Positions 7,580-16,731 of a stretch of 64,000 bases of DNA are shown one piece after another. Under the pieces are notes generated by a model, which was given only the letters and a program-made list of their open reading frames with translations, searched no databases and was not told where the DNA came from. Source of the stretch: Rhodocyclaceae bacterium (GTDB taxonomy: Bacteria > Pseudomonadota > Gammaproteobacteria > Burkholderiales > Rhodocyclaceae); assembly GCA_016791115.1 (NCBI GenBank), contig JAEUNL010000054.1:62001-126000 (forward strand). The letters run 5' to 3'. Positions within the stretch are counted from its first letter, which is position 1, and each line of letters begins with the position of its first letter. A program made the position numbers and the translations under genes.

Positions 7580-9115
7580 TCAGCGCGCGTCGAGCAGCAT
7601 TCCGGCCACGGCCTCGGTCGGGGCGCGCTCGAGCCGGCTGGCGTCGAACCACGCAAAACGCGGGTCGGGGCCGCCGATGGCCGCTGCGGCGGCGGTGCGG
7701 TCAGTTGCCGCGTCGAACAGCAGCACCACGCGCAGCAGGTGCGCGGCGCGCGCGAGCACCGCCAGTTCGTGCAGGCAGCCGAGGTTGCCGGCGGCGAGGC
7801 CGCGCAGGTCCATCAGCACCACGTCGGCGCGCACCACCAGCGCATCGAGCGCGAGCTTCCACGTCGTGTCGAGGCAGTAGAAGTCGGTGACGCGAAAGCG
7901 CCCGTCGGGGTCGGGCTGGTTGTCGATCGCGGCGAGCTGGCGCAAGAGGTCGTCCGGGTTGCGGATGAAGCGTTCCTCGAGCCGGCCGTTGAGGAAGGCG
8001 AACAGCTCGTCCGGGTCGAGCGTCTGCAGCGCGAGGTCGGTGCCGGCGATCAGGCTCACCGTGCCGCTGCTGCGCCAGCGCCGGATCACCGAATCGAACA
8101 GCGCCTGCACCTCGGCATCGCGGCGGAATACGCGCAGCACCAGCAGGTTGGGTGGGTCGGGCGGCGGCGCCAGCCAGCGCCGGCCCAGCATCACGCCGAG
8201 CGGCAGCCACAGCCAGCACAGGATGACGAGCAGCGAGCGTGCGCCGATGCTGTGGCTCGCCGCCAGCGCGTCGAGCAGCAGCGCCACCAGCCACAGGCTG
8301 CCCATCAGGTAGAGCGGCTCGGAGAACAGGTGCCGCGCGTAGGCGTGCGCAATGGCCCGGGCGACCCGCCAGGCGGGCCAGGCGAGGATTGCCCAGGGCG
8401 CCAGCACGAAGAAGCCCATCACCGGCACGGCGCCGAGAACGCGGACCGATTCCATGATCGGCGTCGTCGCGACCCCGCGGTTGACCATTGCGTCGAGCAG
8501 GTCGGTGCCGATGATCGAGGCGCCGCCGAGCAGGATGAAGAGCGGCAGCAGATACGGGCCGGTGGCGCGTGCCGGGCCGCTGGCCGCGAGTCCGAACACG
8601 ATCAGCGTCGGCAGCGTGGCGAGCAGCACGAAGTAGACGAGGGCGAGCGGCGACTGCTGCCCGTCCGAACGCAGCAGGATCAGCAGCAGCGCGACGACCA
8701 TGTAGGCCAGGCTGCCGAGCGCGACGCGCCCCCAGCCCCAGCGCCACAGCAGCCCGAGCGCCGGCACGACGATCCAGGCGCGCATCAGACCCCACAGCGC
8801 AAGCTTGATCGGGCCGTAGGCGGTGTCGTTCCAGACGAATTCGAGTTCCCACCACGCCTGGGTGAGGCCGATGGCGAGCGAGAGGGCGACGATCAGCAGC
8901 GCGGTGCGCCGGCGCGCGGCGCGGTTCTGCGCGCGGCTGGCGGGGCGTGCGGCGCGCAGCGGGCGCAGGCCGGCGGAAAGCGGCGCGATCGTCTGTGCCG
9001 GCGCAGACATCAGCAGCAGCACGCGGCGGCGATAGGTCGCGGCGATCATGCGGCCGACCACCGCGCTCGCGATCACGGCGACGATGACCACGAAGAAGAC
9101 CTTGCCGTCCCACAT
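7580..9115 (-). CDS. Multi-spanning membrane protein with C-terminal cytoplasmic Rossmann-like domain
   Basis: 511 aa from ATG 9115, preceded by GGGAGGGACACC; the longer frame upstream is compositionally unlike a protein. The N-terminal segment (MWDGKVFFVVIVAVIASAVV) is a membrane helix. About seven more hydrophobic helices follow up to residue 320. The last 190 residues are soluble and alternate strands and helices: NLLVLRVFRRD, GTVSLIAGTDLALQ, ADVVLMDLRGLAAGNLGCL and LLRVVLLFDAA. The 'ADVVLMDLRG...GCLHEL' segment resembles TIR/SLOG-like Rossmannoid folds, but I cannot confirm catalytic residues. Function unknown. It is divergent from the FtsX-like permease gene. Confidence 0.75.
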   Translation of the reverse strand: MWDGKVFFVVIVAVIASAVVGRMIAATYRRRVLLLMSAPAQTIAPLSAGLRPLRAARPASRAQNRAARRRTALLIVALSLAIGLTQAWWELEFVWNDTAYGPIKLALWGLMRAWIVVPALGLLWRWGWGRVALGSLAYMVVALLLILLRSDGQQSPLALVYFVLLATLPTLIVFGLAASGPARATGPYLLPLFILLGGASIIGTDLLDAMVNRGVATTPIMESVRVLGAVPVMGFFVLAPWAILAWPAWRVARAIAHAYARHLFSEPLYLMGSLWLVALLLDALAASHSIGARSLLVILCWLWLPLGVMLGRRWLAPPPDPPNLLVLRVFRRDAEVQALFDSVIRRWRSSGTVSLIAGTDLALQTLDPDELFAFLNGRLEERFIRNPDDLLRQLAAIDNQPDPDGRFRVTDFYCLDTTWKLALDALVVRADVVLMDLRGLAAGNLGCLHELAVLARAAHLLRVVLLFDAATDRTAAAAAIGGPDPRFAWFDASRLERAPTEAVAGMLLDAR

Positions 9116-9404
9116 GAGGTGTCCCTCCCATCCAGATTGAATGACAGTACGCAGGACGCGGATTTGCAAGGTGAATTGCAGGTGCGGCGGGCGGCGCCGC
9201 AATGCGCGGCAGCCCCGCCGCCAGGGTGGCCTGAAAGGCAGGCGGGGCGGGCATTCTGGAGCATGCAGGCTGGAGCGTGAGCAGCCATGCGGTCTGCAGA
9301 CTGGCATGGCCCGGGCCGCTTGATCCATGCGCCCCGCGGAGCAGTGGCACAATGCGGGCCGCGGCCCGGGGAACTTGTGCCCCGCCGGCCGACTCTGCCA
9401 GACC

Positions 9405-11891
9405 ATGAAATCGATCCGACTCTCCTGGCGCCTGCTGCTGCGCGATTTGCGCGCCGGCGAGCTGCACATCCTCGGCTTCGCGCTCGTCATCGCCGTGGCC
9501 AGCCTGACTTCGGTGGGCTTCTTCGCCGACCGGCTGTCGCAGGCGCTGACACGCGAGGCCAACCAACTGCTCGGCGGCGACCTGCTGCTGACGGCGGACC
9601 ACGCGTGGGATGCGCGCTATGCCGAACGCGCGCGCGCGCTCGGCCTGCAGGTCATCACCACCACCAGCTTCACCAGCATGGCGAGCACCGGCGATGTGGC
9701 GCAGCTGGCCGGCATCAAGGCGGTCGAACCCGGCTACCCGCTGCGCGGGCAGGTGCGCGTGGCGCCCGGCCTGAACCAGCCGGACGCAGTGGCGAGCGGC
9801 ATTCCGGCGCCGGGCGAGGCGTGGCTCGACGAGCGGCTGAGCTCGGCGCTGCAGGTGAAGGCGGGCGATTTCGTCGGCCTCGGCGAGATGCGGCTGCGCG
9901 TGGCCGGCGTCATCACCTATGAGAGCGACCGCGGCGCGAATTTCTTCTCCATCGTGCCGCGGCTGATGCTTAACGCCGCCGACCTGCCGGCGACGCGGCT
10001 GATCCAGAACGGCTCGCGCATCTCGTACAAGCTGCAGTTTGCCGGCGAACCGAGGCAGATCGCGGAATTCCGCAAATGGGCCGAGCCGCGGCTCGCGCGC
10101 GGTGAATCGCTCGAGGACATCAACAACGCGCGGCCCGAGGTGCGTTCGGCGCTCGACCGCGCGCAGAAGTTCCTGCGCCTCGCCGCGCTGCTGGCGGTTG
10201 TGCTGGCGGCGGTGGCGATTGGCCTCTCGGCGCGGCGCTTCATGCAGCGCCATCTCGACGGCTGCGCGGTGATGCGCTGCCTGGGCGCGTCGCGTGGCGA
10301 CGTGCTGCGGCTCTACGTCGGTGAATTCCTGATGCTCGGGCTGGCCGCCGCGGCGCTCGGTTGCGTGATCGGCTACGGGGTGCAGATCGGGCTGGCGAGC
10401 GTGCTCGCGGCGCTGATCGGTGCGCAGCTGCCCTTGCCGGGCCCGCTGCCGGTGGCGCACGGCTTCGCGGTGGGGCTGGCGCTGCTTGGCGGCTTCGTGT
10501 TGCCGCAACTGCTGCGCCTCGGGCGCGTATCCACGCTGCGCGTGCTGCGCCGCGAGTGGAGCGGGGCGGAAGGGCTGACGATTGCCGGTTATGCGGGAGG
10601 CATCGGCGTGCTGGCAGCGTTGATGTTCTGGATCGCCGGCGAGGCGAAGCTCGGCTTGGCGGTGGTTGGCGGCTTTGCCGTCGCACTCGGTGTGTTCGCC
10701 GCGGCGGCGCGGGTGGCGATCGGCGCCGCCGGGCGGGTGCGCGCAGCGTCGGGCGCGGGCTGGCGCTACGGGCTGGCGTCGATGCGCCGCCGGCTCGGCG
10801 CCTCGCTGATCCAGAGCGTGGGCCTCGCCGTCGGACTGACCGCGCTGCTGCTGCTCACGCTGACGCGCAACGACCTGCTCGGCGAGTGGCGCCGCGCCAT
10901 GCCGGCGGACGCGCCGAACCGCTTCATCATCAACATCCAGCCGGAACAGGTGGCGCCGGTGGCCGAGTTCTTTGTCGCGAACGGACTGCCGCGGCCGGCC
11001 CAGTCGCCGATGATTCGCGGCCGGCTGACCGCGATCAACGGCAAGCCGGTGTCGCCCGACGATTACGACGAGGATCGGCCGAAGCGGCTGGTGGAGCGCG
11101 AGTTCAACCTCTCGTATGCAGACGTGCTGCCGCCGCGCAACCAGGTGATTGCGGGGGCCTGGCACGGCGCTGATCGTGCGCCCCAGTTTTCGGTCGAGGA
11201 CGGGCTGGCGAAGGCGCTGCGCATCGCGCTCGGCGACACGCTCACGTTCACCGTCGCCGGCACGCCGATCGAGGCCAAGGTGAGCAGCCTGCGCAAGCTC
11301 GACTGGGATTCGATGCGCGTCAATTTCTTCGTCATCACGCCCGAGGGCGTGCTGGAAGGCTACCCGGCGAGCTTCATCACCGCCTTCCACCTGCCCGACG
11401 AGCGGGCCGATTTCACCAATCGTCTGGTGGCGGCGTTCCCGAATCTCACGGTGATCGACATGAGCGCGATCATGCGCCAGTTCCAGGGCGTGATGGACCA
11501 GCTCTCGGCAGCGGTGCAGTTCGTATTCGGTTTTGCGCTGCTGGCCGGCGTGGTGGTGATGTTCGCCGCGCTGGAATCGACCCACGCCGAGCGCGGCTTC
11601 GAGATGGCGATTTTGCGCACGCTGGGCGCGCGTGACCGGCAGTTGCGCGCCGCGCTGCTGGTGGAGTTCGCCGCGCTGGGCGCGGTCGCCGGCCTGCTGG
11701 CGGGCGTGGCGGCGAGCGCCATCGGTTGGGCACTGGCGCGCTTCGTGTTCTCGCTCGACTACCTGCCGAGCGTGCTGCCGGTCTTGTTCGCGGTGCCGCT
11801 GGGCATTGCCGGCGTGACGCTCGCCGGCTGGCTGGGTACGCGCGGTCTGCTGCGCCAGCCGGCGCTGACCAGCATTCGCGCGCTCGCCTGA
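9405..11891 (+). CDS. FtsX-like ABC transporter permease (YbbP/LolE-like)
   Basis: 828 aa from ATG 9405 (MKSIRLSWRLLLRDLRAGEL). It is an MacB/FtsX-type permease with ten predicted membrane segments: one N-terminal (about 22-42), a cluster around residues 265-420 and a second cluster near 705-825, separated by large periplasmic loops. This is the YbbP architecture. YbbP is normally encoded next to an ATPase (YbbA) and often a TesA-like esterase; neither is adjacent here. The substrate is unknown; lipid or lipoprotein handling is typical of relatives. No strong Shine-Dalgarno is seen, so the start could be a few codons away. Confidence 0.85.
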   Translation: MKSIRLSWRLLLRDLRAGELHILGFALVIAVASLTSVGFFADRLSQALTREANQLLGGDLLLTADHAWDARYAERARALGLQVITTTSFTSMASTGDVAQLAGIKAVEPGYPLRGQVRVAPGLNQPDAVASGIPAPGEAWLDERLSSALQVKAGDFVGLGEMRLRVAGVITYESDRGANFFSIVPRLMLNAADLPATRLIQNGSRISYKLQFAGEPRQIAEFRKWAEPRLARGESLEDINNARPEVRSALDRAQKFLRLAALLAVVLAAVAIGLSARRFMQRHLDGCAVMRCLGASRGDVLRLYVGEFLMLGLAAAALGCVIGYGVQIGLASVLAALIGAQLPLPGPLPVAHGFAVGLALLGGFVLPQLLRLGRVSTLRVLRREWSGAEGLTIAGYAGGIGVLAALMFWIAGEAKLGLAVVGGFAVALGVFAAAARVAIGAAGRVRAASGAGWRYGLASMRRRLGASLIQSVGLAVGLTALLLLTLTRNDLLGEWRRAMPADAPNRFIINIQPEQVAPVAEFFVANGLPRPAQSPMIRGRLTAINGKPVSPDDYDEDRPKRLVEREFNLSYADVLPPRNQVIAGAWHGADRAPQFSVEDGLAKALRIALGDTLTFTVAGTPIEAKVSSLRKLDWDSMRVNFFVITPEGVLEGYPASFITAFHLPDERADFTNRLVAAFPNLTVIDMSAIMRQFQGVMDQLSAAVQFVFGFALLAGVVVMFAALESTHAERGFEMAILRTLGARDRQLRAALLVEFAALGAVAGLLAGVAASAIGWALARFVFSLDYLPSVLPVLFAVPLGIAGVTLAGWLGTRGLLRQPALTSIRALA

Positions 11892-11997
11892 CATCGCGGC
11901 GCGGAGGTGCAGGCCCGGCGCGGCGTATAATCGGCGCCCCGCTTGTATGGTGATCCGCGCCCGGTTGGGCGCACTCGACCCGTTTCTTCACAGGCTC

Positions 11998-12804
11998 ATG
12001 TCCCCCCTCAACTGGATCGTTGCCGCCAGCCTGGCCGGCGGTGTGCTGTCGGTGTGTGCCGCGGCGGCGTTCACGCTTTCGCTGCGCGCGCATTGGGTGC
12101 CGCACCTGGTCAGCTACGCGATCGGTGCGCTGCTGGGCGCAGCCTTCCTCGAGGTGCTGCCGCATACCCTGAGTCGCGCCGGCGATTCGGAGCACGGCAC
12201 CGGCCTCGTGCTGGCGGGCATCCTGCTGTTCTTCGTGCTCGAAAAGCTCGTACTGTGGCGCCATTGCCACGAGGACCACTGCGAGGGCCACGACCAGATT
12301 CCCGGGCATGACCACCACGGCCACGACCACGGCGACCACGGGCGCAGCGGCACGTTGATCATGATTGGCGATACCTTCCACAATTTCGTGGATGGCGTGC
12401 TGATTGCGGCGGCCTTCATGGAGAGCATTCCGCTTGGCATGGTGACCGCGCTGGCGATGATCGCGCACGAGATTCCGCAGGAGGTCGGCGACTTCGTGAT
12501 CCTGCTGCACTCGGGTTATTCGCGGGCGAAGGCCTTTGTGTTCAACATCCTGTCGAGCCTGGCGACCCTGGTCGGCGGGCTGTTGGCCTACGTTGCGCTG
12601 CCCCTGGTGGATGGCGCGGTGCCGGTGCTGCTGGCGCTGGCTTGCGCGAGCATGATCTACGTCGCGGTCGCGGACCTGATTCCGGGCCTGCACAAGCGGC
12701 GCGAGCTGCGCGCGACGGTGCAGCAGGTGGTGCTAATCGGCCTCGGCATCCTTTCCATCTCTGCCGCCCACCGCCTGGTCGACGCCCTCGGCATCCTCCC
12801 TTAG
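11998..12804 (+). CDS. ZIP-family divalent metal transporter
   Basis: 268 aa if started at ATG 11998 (MSPLNWIVAASLAGG). An ATG at 11947 would add 17 residues but lies only about 15 nt after a TATAAT-like -10 box (11926-11931), so I prefer the shorter form. Seven or eight membrane helices are predicted. The ZIP metal-site motifs are HNFVDG in TM4 and HEIPQE in TM5. A His/Asp-rich cytoplasmic loop (GHDHHGHDHGDHG) lies between. Likely imports zinc or a related divalent cation. Confidence 0.9.
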   Translation: MSPLNWIVAASLAGGVLSVCAAAAFTLSLRAHWVPHLVSYAIGALLGAAFLEVLPHTLSRAGDSEHGTGLVLAGILLFFVLEKLVLWRHCHEDHCEGHDQIPGHDHHGHDHGDHGRSGTLIMIGDTFHNFVDGVLIAAAFMESIPLGMVTALAMIAHEIPQEVGDFVILLHSGYSRAKAFVFNILSSLATLVGGLLAYVALPLVDGAVPVLLALACASMIYVAVADLIPGLHKRRELRATVQQVVLIGLGILSISAAHRLVDALGILP

Positions 12805-12960
12805 CCGCCGGCGGCGGATCGGGGTGCCGACCAGCCAGAGCAGCAGGGCGAGCGGCAGCAGGCCGTAGAACACGAATGTCAGCACGCCGGTCACGGCGCT
12901 CGTTTCGGACATCGCCATCAACAGCACGACGTAGATCCAGGCAATTGCAACGATGTACAT
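12733..12960 (-). CDS. Small conserved membrane protein
   Basis: 75 aa. MYIVAIAWIYVVLLMAMSE forms one membrane helix and GVLTFVFYGLLPLALLLWLVG a second. A basic RRRR patch and an acidic/basic tail follow. Similar two-helix proteins ending in a GTPxRRRR-type motif are common in betaproteobacteria, with no known function (recollection of family pattern, not searched). The 3' end overlaps the ZIP gene by 72 nt in convergent orientation. The helices lie wholly in the non-overlapping part, which argues for a real gene. Confidence 0.65.
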   Translation of the reverse strand: MYIVAIAWIYVVLLMAMSETSAVTGVLTFVFYGLLPLALLLWLVGTPIRRRRLREDAEGVDQAVGGRDGKDAEAD

Positions 12961-13150
12961 GCGCGTTGAAGAAAGCCCCGTGCGGGCCGTTGACAGCAAA
13001 AATGCTGCGGTGCAAAATCGCGGGAACTTGGCACCCGTGTGTGCGGGATCCGCTTGGCTGATTCCGGCTACGCAGCGGGGAGCCCAGGCCACATAATCGC
13101 AGTTAAAGGCCGCGCAGACCAGAGCGCCGGCGACAACAGAGGGGAGTTCG

Positions 13151-14884
13151 ATGTCCGGGACCACGGAGCAGCAGACCGCGGCGATGCAGGAGATGCTGAA
13201 AAGAGGGCAGGCCTTCGCCAACCAGTTCTTCGAATTTCTCGGCAAGCAGGGCGGCATGCTGCAGTCGGTGCCGGTTCCGCCGGCCTTTCCCCAGCCGGAG
13301 GCGCAGAAGTTCGCGCAGTTGCAGCAGCAGTTCGTCGAGCGCCACACCCAGTTGTGGTCCGCGATCATGCAGCACAAGGAGCAAGGGCCGGCCCCGGCCG
13401 TGGCGAAGCCCGAACCGGGCGACCGCCGTTTCAATGCGCCGGAATGGTCGGAAAGCAGCTATTTCGATTTCCTGCGCCAGTCCTACCTGATCAATGCGCA
13501 GTTCCTCAGCCAGATGGCGGCGGAACTGCCGATTCCCGACGAGCGTGCCAAGTCACGCGTGCAGTTCCTGACGCGCCAGTACATCGATGCCATGGCGCCA
13601 TCCAATTTTGCGGCGACCAATCCGGAGTTCGTCAAGGCGGCGCTGGAATCGAACGGCGCGAGCATCACCCAGGGCATACGCAATCTGCTGGGCGATCTCG
13701 AAAAGGGTCGTATCTCGATGACCGACGATACCGCCTTCGAGATCGGCCGCAACATCGCGGTGACCGAGGGATCGGTGATCTACGAAAACCCGCTGATGCA
13801 GTTGATCCAGTATGCGCCGCTGACCGGCAAGGTGGCGAAGCGTCCGCTGCTGCTGGTACCGCCCTGCATCAACAAGTTTTACATCATGGATCTGCAGCCG
13901 GAGTCTTCGCTGGTGCGGTTCATGGTCGAGCAGGGCAATACGGTGTTCCTCATTTCATGGAAGAACGCCAAAGCGCCGGAGTCCGGCTACGGCTGGGACG
14001 ACTACCTCGAACTCGGCCCGATCACTGCGCTGAACGTGGTGCGCGAGGTGACCGGCGAGGCGAAGCCGAACGCGCTCGGATTCTGCGTCGGCGGGACGAT
14101 CCTGTCGTCTGCGCTGGCGGTGCTGCGCGCCCGCGGCGAGGATCCGGTGGCGAGCCTGACGCTGATGACGACGTTGCTGGATTTCGCCGATGCCGGCGAG
14201 CTCGGCTGCCTGGTGGACGAGGCCTCGGTCGCGACACGCGAGGCCACCATCGGCAAGGGCGGGCTGCTCAGCGGCCGCGAACTGGCGCAGGTGTTCTCCA
14301 GCCTGCGTGCCAATGACCTGATCTGGCAATACGTGGTCGGCAACTACCTCAAGGGCAAGAAGCCCGATGCGTTCGACCTGCTGTACTGGAACGCGGACAG
14401 CACCAATCTGCCGGGCCCGTTCCTCGCGTACTATTTGCGGCACATGTACTTGCAGAATGAATTGCGCCTCCCAGGGAAGCTGGAAATGCTCGGTGCCAAG
14501 GTTGATCTGGGCAAGGTTGACGTGCCGGCTTACCTGCTCGCGACACGCGAGGACCACATCGTGCCGTGGAAGTCGGCCTATCTGGTGCGCCAGTTGCTGG
14601 GCGGCGAATCGACGTTCGTGCTCGGCGCGTCGGGGCATATTGCCGGCGCGATCAACCCGGCCTCGAGAAACAAGCGCAGCTTCTGGACCGGCGACAGCGC
14701 GGCCAAGAATGGCGACGAGTGGCTGGAAACCGCTGCGGAGCAAAAAGGAAGCTGGTGGCTGCACTGGGCGAAGTGGCTGAGCCGCTTCGCGGATGGGGAG
14801 GTGCCGGCGCGCTCGCAGCTCGGCAATGCGCAGTATCGGCCGCTCGAAGCGGCACCGGGGCGTTACGTCAAGGAGAAGGTCTGA
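13151..14884 (+). CDS. phaC: Class I poly(3-hydroxyalkanoate) synthase PhaC
   Basis: 577 aa, typical class I length. It polymerises (R)-3-hydroxyacyl-CoA into PHA on granules. The lipase-like box is FCVGG with catalytic Cys312. The other triad members are Asp468 in TREDHIVP and His496 in ASGHIAG. The N-terminal PhaC domain and the GYGWDDYLE motif are present. The start is backed by GGGGAG 5 nt upstream. It leads a cluster with two acetoacetyl-CoA reductases and PhaR. No phaA thiolase is seen here, so acetoacetyl-CoA must come from elsewhere. Confidence 0.97.
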   Translation: MSGTTEQQTAAMQEMLKRGQAFANQFFEFLGKQGGMLQSVPVPPAFPQPEAQKFAQLQQQFVERHTQLWSAIMQHKEQGPAPAVAKPEPGDRRFNAPEWSESSYFDFLRQSYLINAQFLSQMAAELPIPDERAKSRVQFLTRQYIDAMAPSNFAATNPEFVKAALESNGASITQGIRNLLGDLEKGRISMTDDTAFEIGRNIAVTEGSVIYENPLMQLIQYAPLTGKVAKRPLLLVPPCINKFYIMDLQPESSLVRFMVEQGNTVFLISWKNAKAPESGYGWDDYLELGPITALNVVREVTGEAKPNALGFCVGGTILSSALAVLRARGEDPVASLTLMTTLLDFADAGELGCLVDEASVATREATIGKGGLLSGRELAQVFSSLRANDLIWQYVVGNYLKGKKPDAFDLLYWNADSTNLPGPFLAYYLRHMYLQNELRLPGKLEMLGAKVDLGKVDVPAYLLATREDHIVPWKSAYLVRQLLGGESTFVLGASGHIAGAINPASRNKRSFWTGDSAAKNGDEWLETAAEQKGSWWLHWAKWLSRFADGEVPARSQLGNAQYRPLEAAPGRYVKEKV

Positions 14885-14969
14885 CGGGAATTTCTGCGTG
14901 ACGGCCCAAGGGGATGGCCGTTGAGGGACGCAGTCGCAATCCCCCAACAAGAAGGTGAGGAGACCAAGA

Positions 14970-15710
14970 ATGGCAAGAGTGGCATTGGTAACGGGCGGCA
15001 TGGGCGGCCTCGGCGAAGCGATCTGCATCAAGCTCGCCGCGCTGGGCTACAAGGTCGTGACGACGTATTCGCCGGGCAACAAGAACGCCGGCGATTGGCT
15101 GCAGACGATGAACAACATGGGATACGGCTTCAAGGCGTATCCCGCGGATGTGTCGGATTTCGACTCGTGCAAGGAGTGCGTCGCGAAGGTGGTGGCGGAA
15201 GTGGGGCCGGTGGACGTTCTCGTGAACAACGCGGGCATCACGCGCGACATGACCTTCAAGAAGATGACCAAGGCGGACTGGGACGCGGTGATCAAGACCA
15301 ACCTCGACTCCTGCTTCAACATGACCAAGCAGGTGATGGACGGCATGGTGGAGCGCAAGTGGGGCCGCGTGATCAACGTTTCTTCGGTCAACGGGCAGAA
15401 GGGTGCGTTCGGACAGACCAACTACTCGGCGGCCAAGGCAGGCATGCACGGCTTCACCAAGGCGCTTGCGCTGGAAGTGGCCCGCAGTGGCGTGACGGTG
15501 AACACGATTTCGCCGGGGTACATCGGCACCAAGATGGTGATGGCGATTCCGCAGGAGATTCTCGACTCGAAGATCCTGCCGCAGATTCCCGTCACCCGTC
15601 TCGGCAAGCCGGAGGAAATTGCAGGACTCGTGGCCTACCTGTCTTCGGACGAGGCTGCATTTGTGACGGGCGCCAACATCTCGATCAACGGCGGCCAGCA
15701 CATGTTCTAA
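14970..15710 (+). CDS. phaB: Acetoacetyl-CoA reductase PhaB, copy 1
   Basis: 246 aa short-chain dehydrogenase that reduces acetoacetyl-CoA to (R)-3-hydroxybutyryl-CoA with NADPH. TGGMGGLG near residue 8 is the cofactor loop, NNAGITRD is the core motif, and NVSSVNG plus YSAAK (Tyr about residue 152) form the catalytic set. The start at 14970 follows GGTGAGGAGACCAAGA. It lies 85 nt after phaC. A second copy with the same length follows, probably through tandem duplication. Confidence 0.95.
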   Translation: MARVALVTGGMGGLGEAICIKLAALGYKVVTTYSPGNKNAGDWLQTMNNMGYGFKAYPADVSDFDSCKECVAKVVAEVGPVDVLVNNAGITRDMTFKKMTKADWDAVIKTNLDSCFNMTKQVMDGMVERKWGRVINVSSVNGQKGAFGQTNYSAAKAGMHGFTKALALEVARSGVTVNTISPGYIGTKMVMAIPQEILDSKILPQIPVTRLGKPEEIAGLVAYLSSDEAAFVTGANISINGGQHMF

Positions 15711-15723
15711 GGGGCTCGCGCCC

Positions 15724-15755
15724 TGCGGATGCGCGTCGCGAGGCGCGCATCCGCA
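15724..15755. promoter_or_regulatory. Perfect 12-bp hairpin between the two phaB genes
   Basis: TGCGGATGCGCG (15724-15735) pairs exactly with CGCGCATCCGCA (15744-15755) around an 8-nt loop. No T-tract follows, so it is not a standard intrinsic terminator. It could stabilise the phaCB1 transcript 3' end or attenuate phaB2. Confidence 0.6.
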
Positions 15756-15830
15756 CCCGCTTCAACCGCAAGGGGATCGGACGGGGCTGCGAGCGGGGGT
15801 AAGTTGTTAGCGTTCAATAAGGGAAGAAAG

Positions 15831-16571
15831 ATGTCTAAGCGCGTGGCACTGGTGACCGGCGGAATGGGTGGTCTTGGAACGGCAATCTGCAAGTCGCTGG
15901 CGAAAGAGGGTTTTGTCGTCGTGGCGAACTGCCTGCCGGGTTTTCCGCAGAAGGATGAATGGCTGGCCAGGACCAAGGCCGAAGGTTTCGATTTTCACGC
16001 CGGTGAAGCCGACGTTGCCGACTACGATTCCTGCGCCGCGATGGTCAAGAAGATCGAAGCCGAACTCGGCCCGGTCGACGTGCTGGTGAACAACGCCGGC
16101 ATCACGCGCGACGGCATGTTCCGCAAGATGGACCGCTCCCAGTGGGATGCGGTGATGTCGACCAACCTCGACAGCGTGTTCAACGTCACGCATCAGGTGC
16201 TGGCCGGCATGGCCGAGCGCGGCTGGGGCCGCGTGATCAACGTCTCCTCGGTCAATGGCGTCAAGGGCCAGTTCGGCCAGGCGAACTACTCTGCCGCAAA
16301 GGCCGGCATTCTCGGCTTCACCAAGGCGATCGCCCAGGAAGTCGCGAAGAAGGGCGTCACCGTCAACGCCATCTGCCCGGGCTACATCGGTACCGAGATG
16401 GTCATGGCGATCAAGGAGGAAGTGCGCGAGCAGATCGTCGCCCAGGTTCCGATGGCGCGCCTCGGCAAACCGGAGGAAATCGGCCATCTGTGCGCCTACC
16501 TCGCTTCCGATCTCGCCGGGTACATGACCGGCGCGACGCTGAACATCAACGGTGGACTGCACATGTGCTGA
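15831..16571 (+). CDS. phaB: Acetoacetyl-CoA reductase PhaB, copy 2
   Basis: 246 aa and closely similar to the upstream copy across its length: TGGMGGLG, NNAGITRDGMF, NVSSVNGVKGQFGQANYSAAK (shown in part) and GYIGTEMVMAI. Same predicted reaction, acetoacetyl-CoA to (R)-3-hydroxybutyryl-CoA. The start at 15831 follows GGGAAGAAAG. The divergence between the two copies is clear at the protein level, so the duplication is not recent. Substrate-length or expression differences are possible but cannot be read from sequence. A strong terminator closes the unit. Confidence 0.94.
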   Translation: MSKRVALVTGGMGGLGTAICKSLAKEGFVVVANCLPGFPQKDEWLARTKAEGFDFHAGEADVADYDSCAAMVKKIEAELGPVDVLVNNAGITRDGMFRKMDRSQWDAVMSTNLDSVFNVTHQVLAGMAERGWGRVINVSSVNGVKGQFGQANYSAAKAGILGFTKAIAQEVAKKGVTVNAICPGYIGTEMVMAIKEEVREQIVAQVPMARLGKPEEIGHLCAYLASDLAGYMTGATLNINGGLHMC

Positions 16572-16595
16572 GCGCTGGATTGGCTTCCGCAAGGG

Positions 16596-16624
16596 AAACC
16601 CCTGACGAGTTCAGGGGTTTTTTT
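16596..16624 (+). terminator. Intrinsic terminator after phaB copy 2
   Basis: AAACCCCTGA (16596-16605) pairs perfectly with TCAGGGGTTT (16611-16620) around a 5-nt loop. The T-run continues to 16624. It ends the phaC-phaB-phaB unit, so phaR is transcribed separately. Confidence 0.93.
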
Positions 16625-16731
16625 CTTGTATACTGTCCGGTAAGAGTCGAAGTCCATGCCGATTCCCGCCAACGGCACGAAAGAAGACTCATCCAGAGGG
16701 CGGACAGCCCGTTCGGGGGGAGGTTACGACA

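Noticed and set aside
7701-11894. 1397-codon minus-strand frame
   Set aside because: It lies over the membrane-protein and FtsX-like genes and is low-complexity Arg/His/Gln-rich, typical of an antisense shadow in high-GC coding sequence.
12542-13015. 157-codon minus-strand frame next to the ZIP gene
   Set aside because: Arg/Ala/Pro-rich shadow; the 75-aa frame at 12733-12960 in another phase has two clear membrane helices instead.
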